The notes beneath the pieces are model-generated. The model ran no database searches. It saw only the letters and a program-made list of their open reading frames with translations, and had not been told where the DNA came from. From positions 1,346,881-1,410,880 of the forward strand of contig FJOG01000006.1 of NCBI GenBank assembly GCA_900073065.1: DNA of 64,000 nucleotides, read 5' to 3'. The translations under genes were made by a program, and so were the position numbers. The stretch comes from Phialocephala subalpina (Eukaryota; Ascomycota; Leotiomycetes; Helotiales; Mollisiaceae). Below, in pieces: positions 20,160-31,936 of this stretch (within the stretch, counting starts at the first letter, position 1; the number at the start of each line of letters is the position of its first letter).

Positions 20160-21461
20160 ATGGAGTCCACGAGGATACTTATTACGCTTCCGGATACGCC
20201 AATTTATGTCAACAATACAACTACGTCGCGCAAAATGCGCAAAATTCCTAATGATAATATTGATGGCTTTCGGTTCATGGACTTACCTTAAGGCAAGATG
20301 CAATAAAATAAGCAAGAACAAAAGCTAACGCTCCCAGATGTCCGGTTCGTTATCTATAAGTATTGCTTTGCCAGACCTCTCTGCGTAGTCCCCGCAACCA
20401 ACTATCGCAAAGACCGGATTATTCGTCGTCACCGGTTCGCTGGCTTCTACTATTCAGCAGCCTACGAATACCAATGGGGAGGGAGTCCGCAAATTGATAA
20501 TAGCCTTTGGGGTCTTCCTCGGCGAGACGGGGTAGTAGAAGAAGTGGCTACGATATGGACTACGTACCCCATCCCGGCTCAAGTTGTCAATCTGTCGCTC
20601 TTCGGTAGGCGTGCAGTGCTACCGGACACCGTTGTGGACGGGGAGTGGTACGGTAACGTCGCCCATCATCCCCACTTCCTTGCAGATGGATCAGTCAAAG
20701 TCATCAGCGTACAGGAATTTCATCTCACGGGGTTCTTTGGGGTCGGATTGTTGTCCACCTGCAAACAAATCAACGCTGAAGCAGCAACATACCTGTACAG
20801 CTACAACACCTTCTCCTTCGATACAACTACTGCTAGCCATCTTGAGAATGCGTTCGATTACGAGCCCCACCCAAGTACCGACGATGTATTCGACGAGTCG
20901 AGAACCACCAGTACTTTCATACAAGCCGATCCTTTCCTATACTTCCTCTCTCAGATTGGGCGCAAGAACGCTTCATTACTGCGCAGTATCAGACTCAGTG
21001 GAGAGTTCAAGACCAAGATCTTGCGCCCTGGGTCCGGTTACATTAACACCATGAGTTTTGGATATCTTCTTCCACTATATACACAAATCATGGCAAGAAT
21101 TGGTACGAACTTGGCGAGAATAAGTCTTGATGGACTTCAAGGTCCTGGCCTTTGGGATAGAGAACTAGTTGGCAACAGCCAAACAGTCCACGAAGTTCTC
21201 GATTCCATTGTTTATCCGCTTGTTGAAGGTCTTCCGGGTTTGCAAAGACTCGATCTCGGGTATAGAAGGCCGGAGCACACTGTTGGCCTTCCAAATAATC
21301 CCTTGCAAGTAGAACGAGACAAGGTGTTTTGGGACAAGGCGTTGTATTGGGTAAAGTTTGTGGAGAAGCGGTCTTTCAGGATCGAGATCCCATTCACTAA
21401 TCGATTTCTGCAGAAGATTCCGAATCCGAATCAGGATGCTGGAGCTGGAGAGAGAGATTGA
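20160..21461 (+). pseudogene. 2EXR/DUF7730-like paralogue A (nonsense codon at the exon junction)
   Basis: Exon 1 (20160-20292) encodes MESTRILITLP...GFRFMDLP and then TAA (20289-20291), where paralogues have Tyr of the LPYD motif. Exon 2 (20338-21461) is fully open for 374 codons: DVRFVIYKYCFARP, FHLTGFFGVGLLSTCKQINA, YLYSYNTFSF, LRSIRLSGEFKT, and a leucine-rich end. The joining intron would use a GC donor (AAG|GCAAGA) with a good branch site (GCTAAC) and CCCAG acceptor. Proteins of this type begin with a short F-box-like 2EXR helix pair and a conserved LL.TCKQI..EA....Y..NTF block; their role is unknown. A downstream ATG (20544) could still give a 305-residue protein lacking the first motif. 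The reading frame is otherwise healthy, so decay is recent or the stop is a sequencing error. Confidence 0.6.
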
Positions 21462-22067
21462 AATATTTAGAATAGTTAATTGGTGGTGATAACTTCTGGG
21501 GAAACCCGTTAAGGGTACTTTGGTGTGCAGATAGTTGCCTTGGGGCGAGAATTAAGATTGTCAAGATTAGAATAACGGATCCTGCATTTGAAAGCACCTT
21601 TAGTCATTTCGTCAATACAAGATCGAGAAACACTTGTAGTTAACTTCCCTCGAGTTGAGACCTAAAACTTTGGATTTAAGCTTATAGTCTTCCGCTAACA
21701 TGTTTGGTACCATATTTGTCATGAATAAAAACGTTGTGATATAGTAAATAGACCTATAACTATAGAGTTCCGAAGTTGCGGTTTTGTACAGCGAGTTCAC
21801 ACAGTATCCCTGCCTTATATTGTCCCCGTAGTTTAAAGAGACTCAGACAATAGACAAAGAAGCTAGCGCGGTAGCCTTTCTGGCAGACTTATATACTTGC
21901 GCCGCCGCTTTTCCACTTTCACGTCTTCTTTCTAAGCCCAACTTTTCCTAATCGCACCCACAGTTGCGACACCATCACGACCTTACGTTGAAGTCAACCT
22001 AGTACACTACGGGGCACAACACCTTCCCTTATTTTACCAAGGGCCACAGTCTTCAGTTGTCATCAAC
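21462..22067. other. Intergenic, no supported gene
   Basis: AT-rich, with no coding frame that I can defend. The right half resembles the upstream region of paralogue A in position and pyrimidine content. Confidence 0.45.
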
Positions 22068-23798
22068 ATAGAGGCCTCAACCGACAGTCTTGCGATTGCC
22101 ATAGCACGCGTGACACTATCCCCGCAACCTCCCAAGCCAAAGAAGCGCAAGCAATGACCCAATCGGCAGCACAGAAACCAGTCCCAAAACATTGGGAATA
22201 CGCCGTCCGAGCAAGCCTCCAAGCCGAAGAATCGCAAGCAGCACTGGTATCGAAAGCATAAAAAGCAGCCAATAGTCGTGATGACAAGTCTTCCGAGCAA
22301 GTCCTCAAGTCAAAAACTTCCAAAACCAAGAAGCGCAAGCAAGAATGGTATCGAAAGAACAAGCAGTCCAAAGGCATTGAGGATAAGCCATTTCCCTTCA
22401 TGGAATTACCGTATGGTATACGTTGCTTCCATCCAACTTCTTTTTAAGCATTTTCACTGCTAACTGGTACAGACATCCGACACATGATCTACAAGCTCTG
22501 CTTCGCTCGCGAAATCTGCATTGTTCCTGCTCGCAACTATTACCAATGCCGTGCCCACAAGAAACGTGTGAGATGGGAAAGAGGACTGGATTGATGATAA
22601 AAGGGGGTTCTGGCAGGCTATATATACACGATAGGGGGCACCCCTGAACTATGCCTAAATGGGCCCTATGGCGCCATATCTCATGATCCCAACCATCTGA
22701 CAAAACGAGATGACTACTGTGGAGGAGGTTGGATCAAGTACTCGGTCTACAAATATCAATGGTCAGGCAATTTACAGACACTTCCACAATTTGGAGACTG
22801 GACCTTACTGAGTCGCGATGGTAGCCTTCGTCCAGTGACGATGTCATGGAGTGCAAAACCGACTCTAGAGCAGATGGACTCCTAGAGCCAGAAGCGGACG
22901 AATGGGTGAGATTAGTTACTGCTTCTGCTCATCGGCAGATGGTCCTCTTGAGCTCCTCCACTCTCAGGACTACTACATATCTGGTTTCTTTAGCGTAAAG
23001 ATACTGCGGACTTACAAGAAACTTCGAGAGGAGGGAACGGAAGTACTTTATGGTTGCAACAGCTTCGATTTCAATACAGTATGGCCTCAATATGCGCAAC
23101 TACTTGACAACGACCGCATTCCTAGTGTTCCAGATGAAGGCAGTGCAAACCCTTCCCCGAAGCAAATCTCGGCAGCCGTTGACAACATCTTCGATAAACG
23201 CTGTCACCAACCACCATTTCATGATCAGGACCCATTTATCAAATTCTTGACGAAAATCGGCCGTCATAATGCTGGCCTTATCAAGTCTATTAAATTAAAT
23301 GGCGCTTTCAAGACTTTGACGATGGAAGACGGGAGTCACGACGGACCAAGTCTTGCACAGACACTTCCAATCTACACATTGATTCCGAATAACGCCTGCC
23401 AAAACCTCAGGAAAGTCACTTTACAAGCTAGTATGGGTACAAAACCATGGCCTGAAGGTTATCGCGAAGGACTGGAAGCAAATGATGAACAGATTGTCGG
23501 CGATGTCACCGGAAAGTTCGTGGAGGGTTTACCGCAATTGAAGCAGCTTTGTCTAGGTTCTCATGAGATATTGCACGAAAAGCAGCTATCTCCCACCTAT
23601 GTGGAGGACCAGAAGGAGGCTGATCGGCAGGTATGGGGTGCTGCTTTATGATGGGTCGATATTGTAGCGGAACGTCCAGAAGCTGATGCGGCACTCCAAA
23701 TCCAGGATCCGAAGGAGGGAAACGGCGACGATCTACACCTGCGGGACCACAGTCACAAGCAAAGAGAGAATGCGAAGGGGGCGGATGTGGAGGAGTGA
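22068..23798 (+). pseudogene. 2EXR/DUF7730-like paralogue B, heavily decayed
   Basis: Aligned with paralogue A, the start context ATCAACATGGAG appears here as ATCAACATAGAG, so the initiator is ATA (22068-22070). In-frame TGA codons lie at 22155-22157, 22592-22594 and 23649-23651, and a frameshift occurs within the repeated lysine-rich leader (about 22300). The family core is still readable: KPFPFMELPYG with an intron at 22416-22472 (GCTAAC branch), DIRHMIYKLCFAREICIVPA, WIKYSVYKYQW, ISGFFSVKILRTYKKLREEG, VLYGCNSFDFNT, LIKSIKLNGAFKTL, and FVEGLPQLKQLCLGSHE. The 249-codon frame at 22902-23651 is the largest intact piece. No full product is expected. Confidence 0.8.
22130..22385 (+). repeat. Three degenerate tandem repeats in the leader of paralogue B
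   Basis: Three units of roughly 80-90 bp each encode variants of a basic block: PKPKKRKQ, SKPKNRKQHWYRK and KTKKRKQEWYRK. Each is preceded by a similar GAGCAAG-type stretch. They expand the lysine-rich segment that precedes the LPY motif in the other paralogues and share the frame only in part. Confidence 0.55.
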
Positions 23799-24739
23799 GT
23801 TTGGGGAAGCACACACCTTGATTCTTTTCCTTAAATGATGCTTGGTCTGTGGCTTTCAGCCCTGGCCTGGGAACTCTGCTTTGAAGATCTTGAAACTTCA
23901 AAATTCAAGATCTTTTGACACACTGACTATGTGTCTCGAGTCGCTCTAGACACACTCATCGACTAGCATCCCTTAAAAGTTATTCGTTGATTTTCTTCTT
24001 CTGCTGCGACATTTGCCCTGTTGGTGCCTTTTGATGAGCTTGGGAGGTTGGTTCGGGGATTTAGGTAATGGAGATTTTGGGACCTGGAACAAGCAGAAAC
24101 CATCGAAGGCACTTAAATAGTCAATTTAGTTCTTCGTCAGAAGCCTTCGGTGCTTGGATCACTTGCGAATTACAGTGACTCGTAAGTGAAGTATGAAGAT
24201 GACCGTGCCATAACTAAACTTACCTAACTGCTCCAACTCAGTTTGGAAAAGGTGAACAGATGGCTGTTGCGTCTGTATTAAGGTAGGAAATCTTCAGATG
24301 ATTTGCCATGACGGGGAAATTTTTATCCTAGTCGCTGATTAACAGCCATAATCAACATTCTCAATCTCCCAGCCTTGCCTGGAAAATCTCGGCCCACTCT
24401 CTCCAAATAGGGACGGCGGTTGCTAATACCTTGACGCTTTTCTACATGTATCATCTCGGCATTGCTTAGCCTCTTTGATTTACCTGTCAATTCTGGGAGA
24501 CTTAAATCTCTTGCTATGATCAACAACACACCTTTAAAATTAATAATTTCCACTTCGTTGATGCGCCCACCTTCCTTGATAATCCGCCAACTCATTCTCG
24601 AATAAAGGCCACTCCCAAAGTATTCTTTAACGCTCTCGATAGAGTACTTTGAAGGATCAATCAAAAGTTTGGTATTTGCGCTCTCGTCCTCCCATACAGT
24701 AGCGATTCTTGTCACTCAACTGCTCCTCTGGTCGACAAA
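23799..24739. other. Spacer between paralogues B and C; one unassigned minus frame
   Basis: A 130-codon minus-strand frame (24715-24323) has believable protein composition (KYSIESVKEYFGSGLYSRMS, then VLLIIARDLSLPELTGKS). It begins at GTG, not ATG, and lies 24 bp from the start of paralogue C. I do not recognise it and do not call it a gene. Confidence 0.35.
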
Positions 24740-26243
24740 ATGGACAATGCCCGGGATAATCTGGCTCTGTCCATGTGGAAAGCCACTGTTACGGAGCCTC
24801 GCACCAGATCGAAGAAGCGCAAAGACAAGCTTAGACTCAAGAGAGTTCGATTGCAGCAAGAACAGCAACGCATTGCGCGGGAGTTAAAGCTGGCGCAACG
24901 TAAAGCTGATCTGGATAAGAAGCCCTTCCCGTTCTTGGACCTTCCCTATGGTGTTCAGCACTTCCCGTCTTACACGGTAAAAACATAGCTAATGGCTCTC
25001 ATTATAGATATCCGCCTTATGATAGACAAACTATTGTTTGTTCGTTCCATATGCATTTCCCCAGCAGTCAACTTCTACAGACACAAACCTAAGGGCGGGA
25101 CAATCAAATACTCGGTTTACAGATATCAATGGGCCAACCAACGCCAACAACTTCCGCAATGGAACAATGGCGACCTTCCAAGCAGAGAAGGTACGCTTAG
25201 AGATGTTCCGGTAGAATGGTCTGGGAAACCAAATGAAGAACAAAGCGACCTCATCTCAACGGGAGCCACGACTCTGCCGGAATCAGAAGTGCAATCAGAT
25301 TTTCGCAGCAACATCAGACATACCTCCCAAGAAGATGAAGGCAGTACCATCCTCCTGTACAGTTGTCAAATCTAACATCTTTCCGGGTTCTTTGGGGTCA
25401 AATTGTTACGAACTTGCAAACAGCTTCGCAAGGAAGGGACGGATATACTCTATGGTGATAACATATTCTCTTTCGATGTTGGGGGCCAACGTGGGGAAGT
25501 ACTTGAGGAGGACCCACAGCATATTCCTGGCTTGAAATCTGCTGCAGGTGGTATTCCGTCTGGAGACGAAGTCGCAGCAGCAATCGAGAGAATCTTCGAC
25601 AAGAAATCCCATCATCCACGATTCATTTGGCAAGACCTGCTCCTCCACTTCTTCACCAGAATCGGGCAATATAACGCACGTCTTCTAAAATCAATCAAAT
25701 TATCTGGAGAATTCAAGACCTGGTACGAAACTGGTTGGCACAACCTTGGCCTTGAAAATATTCTTCCCATCTATACGATTGTGCTCAGGGACACTTGCAA
25801 AAATCTACGAAAGGTCTATCTGGACGGTGAGGTGGACGAATATAATTTCTGGGGGGCATTATGAAGATATGGATTCCGATCTGTCGGATCAAGATGTCTT
25901 ACATGGTATTGTTAGCGAGTTAGTAGAAGGCTTACCCCATTTGAAACAACTTCATCTCGGCTGGAGTGGAGATTTTCATGGCAAACATGAACTCGGTTGG
26001 GGTGTTACTCAGTCGGCCATCGAGGAAGAGAAATGGGGCCACGCTTTGGAGTGGGTGGACATTGTGAACAACCGTGAGGATGCTGCACCTTCCGTTTTAG
26101 ACAATCAGAACGTCGAGGAAACCAATGTTGATGAAGGTCACACCGATGCGAAAGTACCTGAAACTGGCGAAGAGATAGACACCGGGGGTGGTGAATCTAT
26201 GCTAAGGAGTTTGGATTATTGCCAGTACCAGTCGGCTTCTTGA
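24740..26243 (+). pseudogene. 2EXR/DUF7730-like paralogue C (one nonsense codon, one frameshift)
   Basis: Exon 1 (24740-24950) starts MDNARDNLALSMWK. It has a basic coiled-coil leader (KKRKDKLRLKRVRLQQEQQ) and ends at FPFLDLPY. The intron 24951-25007 has a GCTAAT branch. Exon 2 opens DIRLMIDKLLFVRSI and reads well to a TAA at 25373-25375, located just before HLSGFFGVKLLRTCKQLRKEG where relatives have an aromatic residue. The same frame then continues through ILYGDNIFSFD and LLKSIKLSGEFKTW to a run of six G (25851-25856). Removing one G joins it to HYEDMDSDLSDQDVLHGI, LVEGLPHLKQLHLGWSG and an acidic tail ending at 26243. Two small lesions in an otherwise preserved gene indicate recent inactivation, or sequencing errors. 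Confidence 0.75.
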
Positions 26244-27533
26244 ACATCTTGGGTTCTTTTGGCTCTCAGATTCTTGGGTTGGGTTGCTGCTTGCTTTCAG
26301 CGTCGGACATCAAAATTTTTGAAGTTTGTGCTTGATCATAGCTCGTTCATGCAAACGTACATTAGGGACAAACTTGATAGATTAATGAATAACTCCCTGT
26401 ACACTATGCTTGATCATTGCGAAATTGAGTTCCTGCATTAATGCTGTCAAGTGTTTTCGTAGGCTCCGCTAATCATGGGAATGGGGTAGACGAAGCAACT
26501 TCGCAGCAATTCATCCACTATCAATCATATGAGGGATCTTTCTCATGCTTTCCAGACTAAAGAGCTGGTCTCTCCACTTTTCAGACTTCATTTATCACAC
26601 ATGGGAAGGATACTGGCACGTGTCTGTCGACTTAGTTCGCCATCTAAGTGAGAGTTGCGGGGTAACCGAGACATGAGGCGCTGATCTTGTCACGCCCAAT
26701 GCACTCTGCCTGCATATTTGAGATTACATCCGAAAAACAGTTTAGATCTTCGAACACTATCAAAAGTGCGCATGGATGTAGGAATAATAGCTTGACTCAA
26801 CTGGATCTTGGGGAGCGTCCTCGAAGATTACCACTTCACAACCCCAGAATATTTTTGCGAAGGGTCAGATCTGTTGCCTGGAGGTAAGGCCTTTGACAAG
26901 CAAGTGATGACTCCATTGACATCCGAATTCTTTCATGAGTCTCTCACTCGAATGCTTGTGGCAGCGACTGCATCTGCCACTCACGGACGAGTAGTGGTGT
27001 TCAGGTTTCGAACGATGAAAAGAATGAGCTTGATCCGGAGACGGAAGTTGGCAAGGCAAATTATTTTGAAATGTTCTTTGAGATTTTAATTAGTTCGGGA
27101 CTTTGATCTGTTTTATTGCCCCTAGAAGTGTGACCTCTCCTTTCAAGCCTCGTGTAAATGTGATCGCTTGACTTTCACCACAAGAGTTGAGGTTTCGTAA
27201 CTTACTTGAGAAATCGGTTGAAATCAGATATTATTGGAACTGAACGCTCAGAAGAATATATTCTCGGAGTTTAAGCAAGCCAGTTTCTGGGGAATAGCTT
27301 CATGAGGATATATTGAGAGAGGGTTTCCAATTTCAGTTTGAGGTTAACTCAGCCTCAATCGCCCCCACTTCAAGTTTCGTTTGACCCTTCTTTGTCAGAC
27401 GAGACGGACGCCTGTCCTGATGTAGCTTAGATGAACCACAGCAGCGCATTTCCTCGCATTTATTTGATCCTGGCTTCACGTCTATTGGACAAAAGTACGA
27501 GTAGTGCGATTAAGCGACTGTGAGAGTGCTCCG
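26244..27533. other. Intergenic, no supported gene
   Basis: A 93-codon frame at 26808-27089 and smaller ones show no domain. The right end must contain the promoter of the Zn2Cys6 regulator. Confidence 0.45.
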
Positions 27534-29497
27534 ATGTCCGAGTTACAGGGGTACAGTCAGATGTCTCTCGAGACAACGTTCCTCCCACCTACGGTTTGGC
27601 TAGACTTCACTTCTGCATACATACGAACGCTTGCTCCACGAAACGCAATATCGGAAGAAGAGCAAGGCGTTATGGCAGAACAACTGGCAAGAAAGCGGGC
27701 TGCTAAGCCGAAGACTAGAAGCGGATGCGTCACGTGCAAGTAAGTTTCGTTGATCCTCCAGCTTATCATTCCCTTTCTAACAATTACAGACGGCGGCGGG
27801 TGAAATGCGATGAGACGAAACCTCGCTGCAATCGTTGTAAAAGGTTCGGAACGGAATGTGAAGGATACTCAGACGTGTCGGCGCCCGTCAGAAGAAAGCC
27901 AGCGGTGATCTTGCCTTGGAATAAAAAGTCAATGCTGTTGCCTAAGCTGGATCGAGGCCGAGAGCAGCCCGTGGTAGTTCACAAATCGGCTGGTGTATCC
28001 GTGTGGTCCTATCGAGGCCACGAGCTTGATCGGCATTCAAACGAGCCTACATTCATCTATTCACAGCCATCCATCGACCTCCTCTTTCAAGCGGACAGCG
28101 AATATGCATACTTCACAGCCTTCAAAGAGAGAGCAGCTCCTGAACTCTCTGGATATTTTGACACAAAAGTATGGAATCGCACGATTCTGCAAATGTGTCA
28201 CCAAGAAGACTTTGCTCGACATGCTGTGATTGCCCTCGGTGCTCTGCACACAACTATGGAGATGGTCCAGAATGCTGATGAGCCGCCATCGACAGAAAAG
28301 CAGAGACGACTCGGGCAAAATCACCATCAAGTTGCCTTACAATATTATGGCAAAGCTTTAGAGCTCCTGAGGAGGCAGCCTCAGCACACTCCCGGTCTCC
28401 GAGTCATCCTTCTATCTTGTCTCTTGACGACCTGCTTCGAGAATTACATCGGGAACCAGGACAACGCTCTTGCGGCAGCTCAGAAAGGGGTCGAAGTCTT
28501 GAATGAGCATGTGGCTAGTATAGATTGGTGCAATACAGTGGAAGACTTGGCCAAGATGCGAAATTTCACGCAGCTCCTTGACGACGACGACAACGACCTT
28601 CTCTCTACTTTCGCACGGCTTGGAGCGTCCATCATAATGTTCGACAACTATCGCAGAGCGAAGCGAAAGATTCTTCCCTTACAGCTCGTGAGACTACCAC
28701 CTTTCCCAGAGCTGCCTGTTCGGTTTAGGAATGTACGAGAAGCAAGAATGTACTGCGACATGTTGACAAAGAAAGCTTTGATGTGGAAAGATGCAAATCT
28801 GCACCGCGAGAGTTTCTCGAATTTCGACTTCGGAGAGCCTGACCCCTCTTTCCAAGCGATTAAGAGGGAGCAATTTGCAAAGCGAGCGCAGGCTGAGTTT
28901 CAAGATTGTGTGAGAGGCAAAGCTCAATGGAGGGTAGCCTTTCAATCAACTTTTCAAGCCTCCCGAATGCATGCGGGGAGCAAGGATTTTCTTGGCGCTT
29001 CAATTCTGATGATCCAGTATGTCACCTCGCAGCTCATGACACACTTGCCTGGACAAAATTACGAAACATATTACGACAAATTCCACGACAACTCGGTACT
29101 CGTGATCGATTTGGCGGAACAATTGCTTGAGAGATATCCCGTTACAAGGTCGAAAAAAGCAATTTATACGTTCGATGATGGGGTCATTCACGGGCTGTTC
29201 CTCGTCGCCTACCGCTGCCGCGATGGCACTGCAAGAAGACGGGCGATTCAACTATTGGTAAAACACCCTCGGCGTGAAGGACTTTGGGACAGTGCAATGG
29301 CAGCAACTACCGTATCGTGGCTAATAAATCAGGAGGAAGAGGGACTGGTCAATGGATTTGTGCCGGAGGCTGCAAGGTTGAGAATCGTAAAGTTGGATCC
29401 GAGGCTTGCTGAAAGAAAGGTGATTCTTCGGTGTTCGAAACTGGACAATGGACTGCGAGAACGAGTAGAACTGAGTGAGGTCACACTGACATGGTGA
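27534..29497 (+). CDS. Zn2Cys6 (fungal binuclear zinc cluster) transcription factor
   Basis: Two exons (27534-27739, 27790-29497; 50-nt intron) give up to 637 residues. The zinc cluster is split by the intron and reads SGCVTCKRRRVKCDETKPRC then NRCKRFGTECEGY. The spacing is C-x2-C-x6-C-x6-C-x2-C-x6-C, which binds two Zn ions and contacts CGG-type half sites. The rest is a helical regulatory domain of the fungal transcription factor type (for example HHQVALQYYGKALELLRR and ILLSCLLTTCFENYIGNQ). In-frame ATGs occur at 27534, 27555 and 27672. The last, giving MAEQLARKRAAKPKTRSGC, is closest to usual architecture, so the true start may be there. The gene is intact although it sits between decayed paralogues C and D. 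Targets are unknown. Confidence 0.88.
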
Positions 29498-30386
29498 GGC
29501 GTAGGATGAAAGGAGGACATAGCTAGAAGCATCAAGATCTGGTCGTTTTCGCCCAGAAGTTCCGTACCAAAGGATTCAACTTGATCCAGAAGGTTGAATT
29601 ACGGAATGCTTCATAGAATCCGTTAAAAGTGTCATATGTAGGTGACTTCAGTAAAACATTCCTCTCCTTCAGTGGAGGAGGTGAGAGTGTCGCATCTGAC
29701 GAAACTTACAGGGCTCGTCCTTTATCTAATGTGGAAATTGCTTCTGTTGCCTGTGATAGATAGTAGTCTTTGTTTTCATTGTGACAATAAGTTGGTAGTT
29801 GCGTGTTAAACAAAAGTTTCCGGGCTAAGTCTCGCTTAAATTCGCTCTAAAAAGGGGGGACTTTAAGGAAGAGAAGTGTCAGCAAATATAGCTCCATACA
29901 TCATGAATGCTTAGCCCAATACTTTAGCTCTCCGATGGAATGAAGGACTTCTAGCCTAGCTAGGCTGACCTGAAAATATCTCTCTAAGAGTTGACCTTGG
30001 ATGACGAAACTACTTAGGCGTCACGTGCCGATTCTTATCTGGAACGTGCGACTTTTCGCCTTTGGACTGCTTCCAGAAGCTTGATAGGCAGGACCCAGAG
30101 AAATAACAGGAGTCTTTGTATAAGTCCTTGCAGCAAGTCGAATTGAAAAAGATCAGTTCTATTCACGCCTCGCGTTGTGAGGCTGCCTCGGAAGCAGCCG
30201 TAGCCTCGCACCATCCCTAAAATAGATATGTACCTATTTCTACGTGCATATAAACAATTCACGCTGCATTTATAGACCCCAAAAGCATCCAACCACATCC
30301 ACATCTCTTCTTTCACATCTTGAAGCGCACTTGGCGCATTGGGTCCAATTGCTCTCGAGCACCCCGCGCCCCCTTTACTAGACATC
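29498..30386. other. Intergenic, no supported gene
   Basis: This contains the 3' region of the regulator and the leader of paralogue D. No credible frame is seen; the long minus-strand frame at 30035-30586 is the antisense shadow of paralogue D exon 1. Confidence 0.5.
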
Positions 30387-31936
30387 ATGGATGAAGACGG
30401 CTTTGCGAAAGTGTTGAGCAGAAAGGAGAAGAAGGCAATCAAGGATCGAGAACTACGAGCCAGAATAAAGGAGGAAGCAGAGCAGAGCAGAGCAGCAAAG
30501 AGCGCCAAGAAGCAGCGAGACGAGGAAGCAAAGCTCAAGGCGTCAACGTTCCCCTTTCTAGATTTTTCAGGAGGTAAGCATTTCACACCACGTTTAATTC
30601 AAAGGAGGGAACTAATGTTTCAGAAATCCGCAACAAGATATACAGATACGCACTATCAAGGCCAGCGGGCGTTATTCCCTATCACGTCGAGCGTTGGGTG
30701 CCTGATCCTGGCAACTGAAACAAGAAATATGTTAAGATCAGAGAGTTCAAGCATAAGTGGGAATGTCCATCTGTCTTTTTCAGTCTCTCTCCGCGCGCCG
30801 AACAATCTTGGATGGCTGAGCTCAGTTGGACGACGAAGGCAACCATGGAAGAACTTGCAAAGGTCAAGAGAGGCGAGTGGGTTCAACCAAAGGAAGAATA
30901 TCCCGCGGAACTTCTAGCTGGCGTGGCTGTGTGCTGGGCAAATAGACGTGCGAATGGCAACTACGACATTCTGCACAAGCAATTTGGCACGATGGATGAG
31001 CTTGGCGCTCTGTCTCTGCTCCGGGTTTGCAAGCAGATACATGCCGAGGCGACGCCGATCCTATATGGAGAGAACACATTTGTGTTCAACACCACTGGCG
31101 CCTACTCTGGCCACCACCTTGCCATCGGCTTCTCTTCACCTGACAAGTCCCTCGTCCCATTTCTGAAATATGTGGAAGGAAGGATGACCCAAGAGCAATC
31201 TAACTTGTTCTTTCAGATGGTGTTTCAACGCGAAAACGAGAACGTGACGCCAACGTTCATCGCTGAGAGCTCTCTATTCTCCTTCGCCGGAGCTATTGGT
31301 TCTCAAAACTTCTCCCTCATCAATAACATCAAGATTAAGGGTAGAATGAAGACTCTTAAACTACACATCGGCTCCTACTTGGGCTATTGCAACGATGGTA
31401 ACATTGGCTTCGCTCGTACGCTACCCTACTGCACACACTTCCTCAACTACGTGTGCCGCGATCTTCGAAAACTCACACTTCATGTCGAATACAAAGATGA
31501 TTGGGACTCGAATACTAATACCCATTGGGACAACGATATCCATAATCGCCTTGGGCTTAGCGACAAACAAAGAGTCGACAACATGATCGGGAAAGTCGTG
31601 GCTGCTTTGCCGAAGCTGAAGGAATTGAGGTTGGGAGAATATAAGATTGGTACCAAGCAGCTGGACACAGACAAACAAAATTATGTCGCACCGTACAACA
31701 AGGCCGAAGCGGAAGAAGCTCGGAAGCAAATGGATGAAGTAATTGCCAGTCTACCAGCCAACAGTCCACTAGCCGCCATGTTTTTAGCCACTCCTCCAGC
31801 CGTGGGGGACCGCGAGCAAGGACCCGACGAGTGGGTGGCCGCATTGCACCATGTCGATGAGGTGAAGGAACGAGAGCGTGCTAGGGTTCGGAAGCTGCGC
31901 GAGCTGCCTGTCGGAGCATGCTTGGAGGAAATTTAA
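30387..31936 (+). pseudogene. 2EXR/DUF7730-like paralogue D (single in-frame TGA)
   Basis: Exon 1 (30387-30573) begins MDEDGFAKVLSRKEKKAIKD, is a lysine/glutamate-rich coiled coil, and ends in STFPFLDFSG. The intron 30574-30623 uses GTAAGC and TTTCAG. Exon 2 starts EIRNKIYRYALSRPAGVIPY. A TGA at 30716-30718 follows VPDPGN, then the same frame stays open to 31936 with KYVKIREFKHKWE, LSLLRVCKQIHAEATPILYG, NTFVFNTT, NIKIKGRMKTLKL and LPKLKELRLGEYK. Apart from the TGA (possibly from CGA or TGG) the gene is complete at about 500 codons, the longest and best preserved of the four. An internal ATG at 30812 would give 374 residues without the N-terminal motif. Confidence 0.65.

Noticed and set aside
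24323..24715. 130-codon minus frame between paralogues B and C
   Set aside because: Begins with GTG, lies 24 bp from a divergent start, and I recognise no family; composition alone is not enough.
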